From Dastarcus helophoroides (lineage: Eukaryota; Arthropoda; Insecta; Coleoptera; Bothrideridae), in contig CM053331.1 of NCBI GenBank assembly GCA_028583605.1, positions 10,152,857 through 10,216,856 on the forward strand: a stretch of DNA of 64,000 nucleotides, in the 5' to 3' direction. Under the pieces are notes generated by a model, which saw nothing but the letters and a program-made list of their open reading frames with translations, was not told the origin of the DNA and did not search any database. Positions 55,261 to 64,000 of the stretch are shown here, in pieces. A program made the translations under genes and the position numbers. Position 1 is the first letter of the stretch. Each line of letters opens with the position of its first letter.

Positions 55261-56199
55261 TGGGCTGAAATCGTTTTAGAAAACCTTATTTTTGTCTTGT
55301 AGAGGAAATTTTAAATCTTTTCAATATTAATTTATATTGTTTTTCACCTCCTTAGAGTTTGAAATTTTAAAATCGATTAAGTGTTTAGCAATTTCTTTCA
55401 TATATGTTCTTTATCCGGAGTATTAAATTATGCAATGCCTTATTAATTTAGTTGTATCCAAACTTTGATGTCCCTTTTCCCCTTTAGAGGTAAGATTATT
55501 AAAATCGTGTTTAATTATTTTTATCAAGGGTTAGCTGAACAAAATTTTAGGTCATAAGACGTATTACACTGGGAAACAATTTGGAACATAATTCCTGTTG
55601 GGTTCCGTGCTTTAGAGTAAAACAGGTATGCTGATTTCAAAACTGTAGGCAGTTGCGTTCTACCACGTCCAGTTTTTTCTCAGCACCTTATGTTGATATC
55701 CTACTTTTGATCAAGACAAAGTGCATTTTTGCAGTTTTTTCCAAGTTTATTTAGTGATGATGGAATTATGTATTGTTATAACGTATAAGGATTCTAATGC
55801 ACAGACCAAGAGGTTTGAACATTTATTAGATTCGAAGTTTGGAAACCAAAAACCGGTTTCGATCTTGTTAGATCTCGTCAGTTTGGTATATCCAACTCGA
55901 ATGCTAACAAATGTTCCGACAAGTAAGTACTAAAACATTCACACACGTCAAGCGAGTGACTCTTAGTACTACCACCTATTGGTCCATAGAGAAACTATGG
56001 CCATCGCCAACAATGTCGTATGCAGGTAGAATGCAACCTAGATTACAAATTCATGCAGCCCTCCAGCTAACCTAACCTATTGGTCTGTGCATTAGAATCC
56101 TTGTCTTCTGGGAAATTGTTCCTAGAGAGCAACCGCTTCGCTAGGTGGCAGTGTTTCAACTGTTGGTAGTTCAGCTACCTATGATTCACTATACACGCC
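55261..56199. other. no gene; 23-bp perfect inverted repeat
   Basis: 55787-55809 and 56080-56102 are exact inverted copies (starting AAGGATTCTAATGCAC and TTGGTCTGTGCATTAG), 270 bases apart. The rest is unassigned. Confidence 0.5.
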
Positions 56200-56450
56200 T
56201 GCACGGCCAAAACTGAAATGATCTATGAAAGGACGGAGATTTGCAGCGATTGATGAAATAAAAACTGCATCGCTGGAGGAGCTCAAGGTTATACCAAAAA
56301 GTGCTTATGAGAAGTGCTTTGAAGATTAGAAAGAGCACAAGTGTATTGTATTTGAGGGGATTACTTTGGAGGGCACAGTATAAATGTTGATGAATAAATC
56401 ATTATTTTTTCATAAAAATAGTCACCTTACTTTTTGAACAGTCCTCGTAT
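56200..56450 (+). pseudogene. mariner transposase C-terminal fragment with 3' terminus
   Basis: MKGRRFAAIDEIKTASLEEL, then KSAYEKCFED with a TAG, then KEHKCIVFEGITLEG is the C-terminal end of a mariner-type transposase. GACTGTTCAAAAAGTAAGGT (minus strand, near 56430-56447) is a mariner-like terminal sequence. The rest of the element is gone. Confidence 0.7.
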
Positions 56451-56786
56451 AGGCTTTGCACGAGCAAAACTGTTGGTACTTGGTAACTTTTGACGAAATA
56501 GACAGGAACTTGGGCCATTTATGGATTTAGAGGCCAAAAATTAGTCGAAAAGAAGTCACAGATCTAAGACAACTAAATTGCTATTCCCCAGTGTTATTAG
56601 CTTTGTTTCATACTAATTGCAAAACTCCATTTCACCCCTTTTTGCCCACTTAGAATACGATTTCCAAAAATTCTTTCTTATAGCTTATCTTTACCGTGAA
56701 CGGATCCAATTTTTCGAATTTCGTGTTTCCAATTTCGGTAGTTTCGGCTCTTCGTTGATGATTAGGTTTTTCAATCAATCAGAAGT
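56451..56786. repeat. dispersed-repeat copy
   Basis: 56580-56786 shares blocks with 37640-37830 (TTGATGATTAGGTTTTTCAA, GAAGTTATCTCTTTA). Nature unknown. The hAT 3 element was inserted at its right end. Confidence 0.4.
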
Positions 56787-56984
56787 TATCTCTTTAGTTG
56801 CGGACTAACAGGGGGGCGGAAGGGGCGGCCCGCCCCGGGCCTCCGGTCTTGGGGGGTCCCCAAATGCCTCCACGTTCCCCTGAACAAATCCTAAATAACC
56901 CTGATAACCACCTTAATGCTCAACTTGACGTCAATCTAGAGACGGAATTGGAAGTCAAGTTAACACAAAGACTTGGATAATAGT

Positions 56985-57200
56985 TAAGTTGGTAGTTAAT
57001 TTTGATACAACTTAAGTAAAAGTCGTCATATGCAAGTTATTGTCGTTAAGTTAACCAAAAGTTTTTGCTACAAGTTCACTATAAGTCTTGTAGTTAACTT
57101 AACTTCAAATTACGACTGCATATTGTCTTTAACTTAGATGCAAATATTACTTAATTACGACTTAACATAAACTTGATGTTAAGTTTGATGCAACTACTAA
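56985..57200. repeat. imperfect foldback within hAT 3
   Basis: The left half (GTTAAGTTGGTAGTTAATT, GTCGTCATATGCAAG, CGTTAAGTTAACC) and the right half (GTAGTTAACTTAACTTC, GACTGCATATTG, CGACTTAAC) are inverted counterparts. AAGTTAA/TTAACTT units dominate. It may be a nested MITE in the 5' region of hAT 3. Confidence 0.5.
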
Positions 57201-58123
57201 TGTTCAAGATCTTGTAGTAAAAGCCTGGCTATCAGGGAAGACTTTGAAAATGTGCTTAGTACCTACATAATTTCATCAAGATCAAAACACTACAGCCATC
57301 TAGACTTTTTACGCGATACTAATATTTTTTTAACTTTGCTGAACGCGTCCAATACGCTGGGGGAATTCCCGTCTTTGTAGCGGGTACTTCCCCAAAAATC
57401 CCTGAATCAATAAAGTAAAAATAATTCACTCTTGTACGCCTACATTTACATTCTATTTACGTCAAAAAATAAACATTGCCTCATTTAAAATAAATTAAAT
57501 TTCATTTTGTTGATATTTAATAGTTTATTAGTGTGTTCTGATATTTTCGCGAACGGATAAGCCTTTTTTCAAATTGTAAAGTAATAAACGCGATCTTATC
57601 CGTTCAAATCATTAAAAAGTGTAATAGTGTTTTTGATTTTTGTTGCGGTATAAAAGTAAATGAGTTCAGAGTTGAGTTAATACATTTTCGAGTGTTTGGA
57701 AAAAGTAAGTAATTCTTCGTATAATTTAGCCTAGAAATTATAATTGTAGTTTCTAGTCAATATCCTTATTTTATTTATAGTGCGCGTTTATTAGGGAATA
57801 AAACACCGCCTTATCAAAATATTGTTGTAAGGATGTTTCCAATTTATGTCTGTTTCTAGAAGTTTAGCTAAATAGTCTACCTATTTCGATCGCTGCTCAT
57901 GACATCGTTCATTTACTGGACTAATAATAAGATAAGACGCATTTGTAAAATGCATGAGCTGCATTTGGTGGTTGTAACGATTGTAAAAAAAATTGAGAGA
58001 ATTTAAAGATATGTTCTTTTAACCAACACATAAAATATTGTTTTTTCATGCAAATAATAATTTTTTAGTCTATGTAATTTAGCTATCTTCTATAAAAGTT
58101 TCTTATTTATCTCATTATTTTTA

Positions 58124-60493
58124 GTGAAAAGGATTCAACCATCTGGCTCTCAGAAAATGAAGCTAAAAAAGCTGAAGAGACAAAATCGCTTGCTGGATCT
58201 TTATCCAAATACCTTTCGAATTCTGAAGAGAAGAAAAGTGGCGTTGCTGAAGAAATTAATCAAACTGTTGAATCGGGATCTAATATACAAATCATTGATA
58301 TTGAAACAGCAAACATAGCTTGAAAGTCTATTAAATTTGATATTATTAAAAACTCCGACGTGACTGACACTGAAAAACAGGACCATAAAACTAATAAATT
58401 AAAGAAAAATACTGAGGAAGCCGTTGCTTCTAAGTCCAATGATGCTGCACATTGGCCAATACCTGTGCCAGAACATATGAGAATTTCGATTATCAAAAAG
58501 GGAATGAAATATTTCAAAACAAGGAGGACCTTTTGAATCTGTAGAAACACCAGGTGAAAGCACTAAGGGAACACATCGTTGTTTAACTTTGCCGTGGTTT
58601 TACTCAGTTTAAACGAGACTAAATATTTAAGGAAATGGATGCTATACTCTCCATCAACAAAGAAATTATATTGCTACTGCTGTCGGTTATTTCCATCTGA
58701 GGGGGACAATTACACTAATAAATTTGTCTCTGGTTTTTGTTAGTGATGGAAATTAAATCCAAGAATATCACAGCATAAATCGTCTCATGAACATCTATCA
58801 AACTTAGAAAAATGCAAAACGTTGACAATGAGCTTGAAACCTAATAAAATTATTGATAAAGATAATTTGAAGATTAGTAAGGATAAAACTAAGAAATGGA
58901 GAAACATTTTACACCGCCTTTTAGATGTAACGCTATTCTTAGCCCAACAAAATCTTGCCTTCCGAGGCCACCGTGAAGATATTTCTTCGGAAAACAGGGG
59001 AAATTTTCTAGAATTAGTACAACTGTTAGCGAAATATGATCCGGCGTTGAAAGAGCATTGCTTAAAACCAGAAGACGCTGCTGGAGGGTCAAAGAGAGTA
59101 CTATCTTATTGGTTAAAAGGAATACAAAATAAATTTATTTAATGTTTGGGTGATCATGTAAGGCAAAAAATTATTGCAGATATTAAAAAGGCTAAGTATT
59201 ACGGAATCATTTTTGACAGCACTCCTGACGAAAGTAAAATAGACCAAATGAGTCAAATCATTAGATTCGTTCATATAGAGAATGACATTGTGGAAGTACG
59301 AGAATCTTTCTTGGTTTTTTTTTTATGTCTGGAAAAACTACTGAGGATATGTTCAAAAGACATTCAGCAACAGCTGAAAAAAGATGGACTGGATATTGTA
59401 TTGTGCAGGGCTCAAGGTTATGACAATGCCGCGTAAATGTCAGGTGTCCATGGAGGGGTGCAACGAAAAATCCGAGAAGTAAATCCAAAGGCATTGTTCA
59501 GTCCTTGTTCTAATTATTCCTTGAATCTTTGTGGAGTTCATGCATTTGCATGCGTTCCTTCCAGTGTCACGTGTTTTGGAACACTTGAGAAATTATATTC
59601 GTTCTTTTCGTCATTTACACAGAGATGGCAATTTCTGAAAGAGAAAAGTGGAAAACATTTAAAACGTTTACTGGATACTCGCTAGAGGGCTCATTACGAG
59701 TCAGTAAAAGTTGTAAAAGAAAACATAGAGACAATTGTGAGTAGTTTGGAACAATTTCAAGATCCAACAAAAGCAAATCTAGATGCAAGATCAGGAGCAA
59801 GTCTGCTCCTGCCGACTGTTTGTGAATTTACCCTTCTAACCTATGTACAATTCTGGCTTTCTATACTGGAGGAAATAAATTTAGTTCAACAATATTTGCA
59901 GTCTCCAAAAATGACTCTAGATACAGGAATCACCAAACTAAACGCCTTGAATGAGTATTTAGTGACCGAACGAACCACGATTGTAGATAATGCTGTAACT
60001 TTTGGCATAAAAAAATGCAATGACGTTGGACATCAACATTGAGAAACGAGGAAGAAGGAAGGTAAAAAGAACGATGCCGGGTGAATCAGCTCATGATGCT
60101 GGATTATCAATTCAAGAAGAAATACGTCGGTCAATGTATAAATGCATAGAAAGAAACTGGCATGTAAAAGCCACCGATACGAGTGTGGACGTTGCTGCCA
60201 AATGGAGAGCCCAAGAAATCCTTCAGTTTATAATAAAATGGGACTTCAGTGAATCGTTACCCTGTATATGGCTTATACTTCAATACTTCTTGACCATTTG
60301 CATCTCGGTTGCATCATGCGAGAGGAGTTTTTCGAAACTTAAACTAATTAAAAATTATCTTCGATCTACAATGGGTCAAGAGCGACTGGTTAATCTAGCA
60401 GTACTTTCAATAGAAAAAAAAATTTCAAAAGAAATCGATTTCACAGAAGTTATTGAGGAGTTCAGTAAATTGAAGGCACGAAAGCACATATAA
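58124..60493 (+). pseudogene. hAT transposase, TTF zinc-finger (ZMYM1-like) type
   Basis: A splice acceptor (CATTATTTTTAG) precedes KRIQPSGSQKMKLKK. The N-terminal region then continues in another frame (AEETKSLAGSLSKYLSNSEE). The TTF-type zinc finger is legible at about 58660-58820 (LYCYCCRLFPSEGDNYTN, then HEHLSNLEKC). The catalytic region has NKAFRGHREDISS-like residues (actual LAFRGHREDISSENRG), YYGIIFDSTPDESKIDQMSQ (first Asp) and GLDIVLCRAQGYDNAA. The C-terminal dimerisation domain is well kept (VASCERSFSKLKLIKNYLRS, ERLVNLAVLSIEKKI). Stops or frame changes occur at about 58150, 58321, 58536, 58620, 59140, 59434, 59682 and 60035. A GTAAGT donor near 57710 could be the first exon's. Confidence 0.82.
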
Positions 60494-60812
60494 CACGCTA
60501 CAAAAAATAAAAAATCTATGTTTGATTTATTTTATCTAATTTTCTTTTTGTCGATCGATTCCTATTTTATTTTCCTCGCCCATATCCATTCCATATTGTA
60601 GGTATGTATGTTTATTTAGCCAAAATAATTTAAATCAAATTTAAATTTCACTTGCTAGATTTTGACGAAATAAACATAAACACTTATTTATACATATAAA
60701 TGTGAACTGAATAAAAAGCTTGTAAGATTACATTTTTTTTTAAAGCTGGGGGGCCTAATTCAGCTTTGCCGCCTCGAGACTCTGACGAGCTTAGTCGGCC
60801 ACTGTCTCTCTT

Positions 60813-61061
60813 TATTATATTAGTATAGATCATGAAGCTCCAAATTCCTGGTATAGATTTATAGAAAATATTAAAAACTTACCAACGAAACTTAATTCTT
60901 AGTATCCCCAAATGAACCGCACTGATTAGCGACCAGCAACCACACCTTAGTGTGCCTACTATGCATTACAGTATTACGTGTTTTGTTTATTATATTTCTT
61001 GGGTTATTCCCCGCACAAATTCCCGTAGCGCCATAGTATTCAATCCAATCACCAGTCACTT
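60813..61061. other. short unassigned stretch
   Basis: AT-rich DNA between two hAT-type insertions; nothing recognised. Confidence 0.4.
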
Positions 61062-61409
61062 CAGTGTTGCCAGGTGTACGATAATTATCGTTTTATACGA
61101 TATTAGAGCTTCCGTACGATATATGATAGTCACGAACCCATATATGTAATACATATATGCACGAAGCTCTCTAAAGAGGTTCGTGACAATACTGCATGTA
61201 CGATAAATGCTGTTAAAATTTGAAAGCCGGCGCTTTTTTTTAGTCAAAACTTTTGCCGGGTGACGACCTTTGTTTTAGTCATCAAAACGTTTGCCTTGAG
61301 TGAGGAACTTTTTTTATATAGTTATCAAAATGGATATAAACCACCCAAACGAAGGTCGAAGACGTGGTATAGTAAGATATATTTTTTTAATTTTTACCTG
61401 ACAACACTA
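61062..61409. mobile_element. hAT-type MITE, 348 bp
   Basis: The ends CAGTGTTGCCAGGT (left) and TAGTGTTGTCAGGT (right, minus strand) are flanked by AGTCACTT (61054-61061) and AGTCACTC (61410-61417), a 7-of-8 duplication. The interior has GACTAAAAC/AGTCATCAAAAC repeats and no coding frame. Confidence 0.85.
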
Positions 61410-61417
61410 AGTCACTC

Positions 61418-62201
61418 AGCCAGCTCAACATGGCAGTCTGCAGTGTTGCCTCCAGACGATAATTCAAATCCAACTAATCGTAAGTGAAACAAATCTGCTA
61501 TGGGATTCCAACAACATTTATAGAATAATTGTTATTATTGTTTTTCTTGATATAGATAGTTTCTTACTTTGTTTAATAGGAACACACGGGATATGTTAAA
61601 GACGATAATTCCAGGCTCAATAACCAATAAATTAAAAACCTTATACAATGTATTTCAGTAAACTGTGTAATGGAATTTAAGCAAACAAATCATTTAAACA
61701 TATTGATGTCTTCGGTCAACTCATACTGAATTTTATCAATAAGCCGTGGTATTTAGTTCAGTGCTTCAGCGATTAATTATTAAAGTTAATCAGTCTGCTG
61801 CAGTCAAGTATACAACATAAAATAAAGAATTCCAGGAAACTCATTACTTGGGAAATTTCTAAAAATAATGATTAAAATAATATTTAGATGACCTTCAATT
61901 TAGAGCTTGGAATGATTAGATTTAACGCAGTGTTCGCACAGCTGAAAATTAAAGTTAATTTTTATTCGATTAAGAATTTATAGATAGTTATTTCTTATCA
62001 CTAATTATGTTGCTCGCCCAATTTAATAATAAAACACTATCTGCATCCTTAAAGAATATTTTATGTAAAGATAATAGGCAACAATTTTAATAAATACATT
62101 TACATTATAAAATTATAAAGTATATTTATTTATGAAAAACAAATCGTCTGCTGGCGGTGGTGCACCTGACATCACATATTTCAAAGTAATAATTAAGCAT
62201 A
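61418..62201. other. AT-rich DNA with a third CAGTGTTGCC terminus-like site
   Basis: CAGTGTTGCCTCCAGACG at 61441 resembles the left end of the preceding MITE in direct orientation, without an identified partner. The rest is featureless. Confidence 0.4.
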
Positions 62202-62628
62202 TACAGCGTGTCCCACTAGTGCGGGAAAGTTCAATAACTATGTTAAAATGAGAAATATATGGATTATTCTTTTTACGGTGTTGTCACATTTCTCGAAATG
62301 TACAAATTAAAAATATTTTCAACTACACAGGGTGTTCCACTTTTCGTGGCCAGACACCAACTTTTGTTTTTTAAATAGAAACACACATTTTTTATATTTT
62401 TTTCGGATTCTACATCAAAAATAAAGGGTACTTTCTGTAGAATAGTCCTATTCGAATATTCACGGTTTTTGAGTTATCTCGCTTGAAAGGTTTTTCTAGT
62501 CGATATTGGCTGCTTACATTATTTGATACTAACAGGTTATGCTAAGAGCTACTATGCCCATTTTTTTATCAGATGTTTAGTAAGGATGACTCTTCCGAAT
62601 CGTGCTCCAAAAACTGCCCTGCGTTATA

Positions 62629-62706
62629 CAGGGTGACCAAAATATCATGTCAAAATTGACAATTTAAAAATTGAAAAATTTCGAAAATTTTAAATGCAAC
62701 ACCCTG
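62629..62706. mobile_element. 78-bp mini-MITE nested in the left foldback arm
   Basis: CAGGGTGACCAAAATATC to CAACACCCTG, with TA immediately outside each end (62627-62628 and 62707-62708). The mirror copy is in the right arm at about 63181-63258. It probably inserted in the ancestral end before the arm was duplicated. Confidence 0.6.
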
Positions 62707-62870
62707 TATATTTTCATACCATGAGATGCAGAATTAAATTCTCTACAACTTTGCTACACCTGCTCATATACCTAAATTCATTAGTTTCTCATGAAATCTC
62801 ATTCTTATGAAAAAATGCGAAGTTTACAAATAGTTTATTTGTAAGATAACGTAGTAGGCACCTGTCAAAG

Positions 62871-62952
62871 GATAATCAATCAATAAACAGTTACCATGAG
62901 CTTCTCCTACGGCGTACACCATATTTATTAATTCTTCTTTAGAGTAATTCAT
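62871..62952 (-). pseudogene. transposase N-terminal codons in the foldback loop
   Basis: The minus strand from the ATG at 62952 reads MNYSKEELINMVYAVGEAHG, then NCLLID, running into the arm. The pattern resembles the opening of Tc1/mariner-type (DD41D-like) transposases, in which a helical segment precedes GxAxGN. Only about 26 codons remain. Its position, directly inside the arm, indicates that the arms derive from the 5' end of a coding element. Confidence 0.6.
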
Positions 62953-63685
62953 TTCACAATTATTAGTGTAACTTTTCTATTTAACTTTATCTCACTCGAA
63001 AATTTGTATGATTATCCTTTGTCAGGTGCCTACTACGTTATCTTACAAATAAACTATTTGTAAACTTCTCATTTTTTCATAAAAATGAGATTTCATGAGA
63101 AACTAATGAATTTAGGTATATGAGCAGGTGTAGCAAAGTTGTAGAGAATTTAATTCTGCATCTCATGGTATGAAAATATACAGGGTGTTGCATTTAAAAT
63201 TTTCGAAATTTTTCAATTTTTAAATTGTCAATTTTGACATGATATTTTGGTCACCCTGTATAACGCAGGGCAGTTTTTGGAGCACGATTCGGAAGAGTCA
63301 TCCTTACTAAACATCTGATAAAAAAATGGGCATAGTAGCTCTTAGCATAACCTGTTAGTATCAAATAATGTAAGCAGCCAATATCGACTAGAAAAACCTT
63401 TCAAGCGAGATAACTCAAAAACCGTGAATATTCGAATAGGACTATTTTACAGAAAGTACCCTTTATTTTTGATGTAGAATCCGAAAAAAATATAAAAAAT
63501 GTGTGTTTCTATTTAAAAAACAAAAGTTGGTGTCTGGCCAGGAAAAGTGGAACACCCTGTGTAGTTGAAAATATTTTTAGTTTGTACATTTCGAGAAATG
63601 TGACAACACCGTAAAAAGAATAATCCATATATTCCTCATTTTAACATAGATATTGGACTTTCCCGCACTAGTGGGACACGCTGTA

Positions 63686-64000
63686 TAAAAAATTTTATGT
63701 TTAATGTTCAAATTTTGAGAAAAAAAATTAGGAATTCCAGGAAAAACTCGAAATTTAAAAAGTAAAAACTCTAAATGTTCAGTATTCTTCCAAAATTTCT
63801 AATTTTCTACATTTTTCCGCAATTTTTTTATTTTTCCTGATATAAATTGAAAATTCGACTTTGAAATCTGAATTATTAAAAAATAACTTAAGATTTTAGA
63901 TTAAAGTTTTTTTGGAGTGTTATAACACATTTTTGAAAATTTCTACCTTTTCTTAATCAAAACTTGGGCTTTTATCGAATTTTTGTTTTGAAAATGTCGC
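63686..64000. repeat. degenerate CGAAATTT-type repeat at window edge
   Basis: AAACTCGAAATTTAAAAAG, TTTCTACATTTTTCCGC and similar AT-rich blocks continue to the end of the window. No gene. Confidence 0.45.

Larger units (their letters stand above)
56795..60804 (+). mobile_element. hAT-type element 3 with zinc-finger transposase
   Basis: The left end TAGTTGCGGACTAACAGG and the right end (minus strand) CAGTGGCCGACTAAGC are imperfect inverted termini. The flanking octamers TATCTCTT (56787-56794) and TCTCTCTT (60805-60812) agree at 7 of 8 positions, as expected for an old hAT insertion. GC-rich subterminal blocks (GGGGCGGCCCGCCCC near 56823, CCGCCTCGAG near 60770) are typical. A transposase lies on the plus strand. 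Confidence 0.8.
62204..63683. mobile_element. Tc1/mariner-type foldback element with 674-bp inverted arms
   Basis: Arms 62204-62877 and 63010-63683 are nearly perfect inverted copies of equal length, with a 132-bp loop. The ends are CAGCGTGTCCCACTAGTGCG on both sides, flanked by TA (62202-62203 and 63684-63685). Within each arm lie further terminus-like motifs (CAGGGTG at 62328 and 62629, CACCCTG at 62700), indicating elements nested before the arms were duplicated. The loop encodes the start of a transposase. The element cannot encode a full protein. Confidence 0.93.

Noticed and set aside
1..64000. CRISPR array
   Set aside because: The repeats present are degenerate, irregularly spaced and in a eukaryotic transposon context. 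There are no uniform repeats with unique spacers and no cas genes.

Overview
The window looks like repeat-dense chromosomal DNA from an arthropod, most likely an insect. It is strongly AT-rich, has no bacterial operon structure, and its coding sequence is almost entirely transposase or reverse transcriptase of families common in insect genomes: mellifera-type mariner, DD41D-type Tc1/mariner, Harbinger with a MADF partner, FLYWCH-type MULE, zinc-finger hAT, RTE-like, I-like and Jockey/CR1-like LINEs, and Gypsy. I cannot name the species. Hymenoptera is a reasonable guess from the mix of families, but the sequence does not prove it. No tRNA, rRNA or recognisable conserved host gene was found.

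Layout. 240-4285: a decayed MULE, broken by an RNase H-bearing LINE (2199-3590, 10-bp target duplication). 5538-6261: an unidentified broken coding region. 6919-12562: an RTE-like LINE holding three later insertions, namely an I-like LINE tail (9004-9519), a DD41D element with 0.5-kb inverted arms that landed at that tail (7329-9001), and a mariner with an unbroken 338-aa transposase (10355-11629). 13993-21784: a hAT with target duplication CTCTAGAG, containing a second RTE-like LINE (about 15640-20081), itself hit by a Harbinger deletion derivative (15671-17065). 22680-24021 and 27935-29980: two copies of one Jockey/CR1-like LINE in opposite orientation; the second carries a dead mariner. Between them lies a non-autonomous hAT (25572-27873).

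30844-31368: a 174-codon open frame unlike any transposon protein I know, the best candidate for a non-transposon gene. 32032-41000: a THAP-domain relic, a MITE and three dead Tc1/mariner-type elements, each with TA target duplications. 40652-43799: a second MULE with subterminal repeats. 45636-48883: a Gypsy-type LTR element with near-identical LTRs and a wrecked interior. 52860-55260: a large array of a degenerate CGAAATTT-containing repeat that reverses strand in the middle. 56795-60804: a hAT with a broken zinc-finger transposase. 61062-61409: a hAT MITE. 62204-63683: a 1,480-bp foldback whose loop holds the first codons of a transposase.

The genes do not form a pathway. What the window records is a layered insertion history, and much of the relative order can be read from intact target-site duplications. 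The most interesting signals are: two Tc1/mariner-type elements whose very long inverted repeats seem to be inverted duplications of one end of a parent element; a hammerhead-like motif at 13877-13932; the discordant LTR element; the unknown 174-aa frame; and the degenerate CGAAATTT repeat, which fills non-autonomous hAT interiors and intergenic DNA alike.
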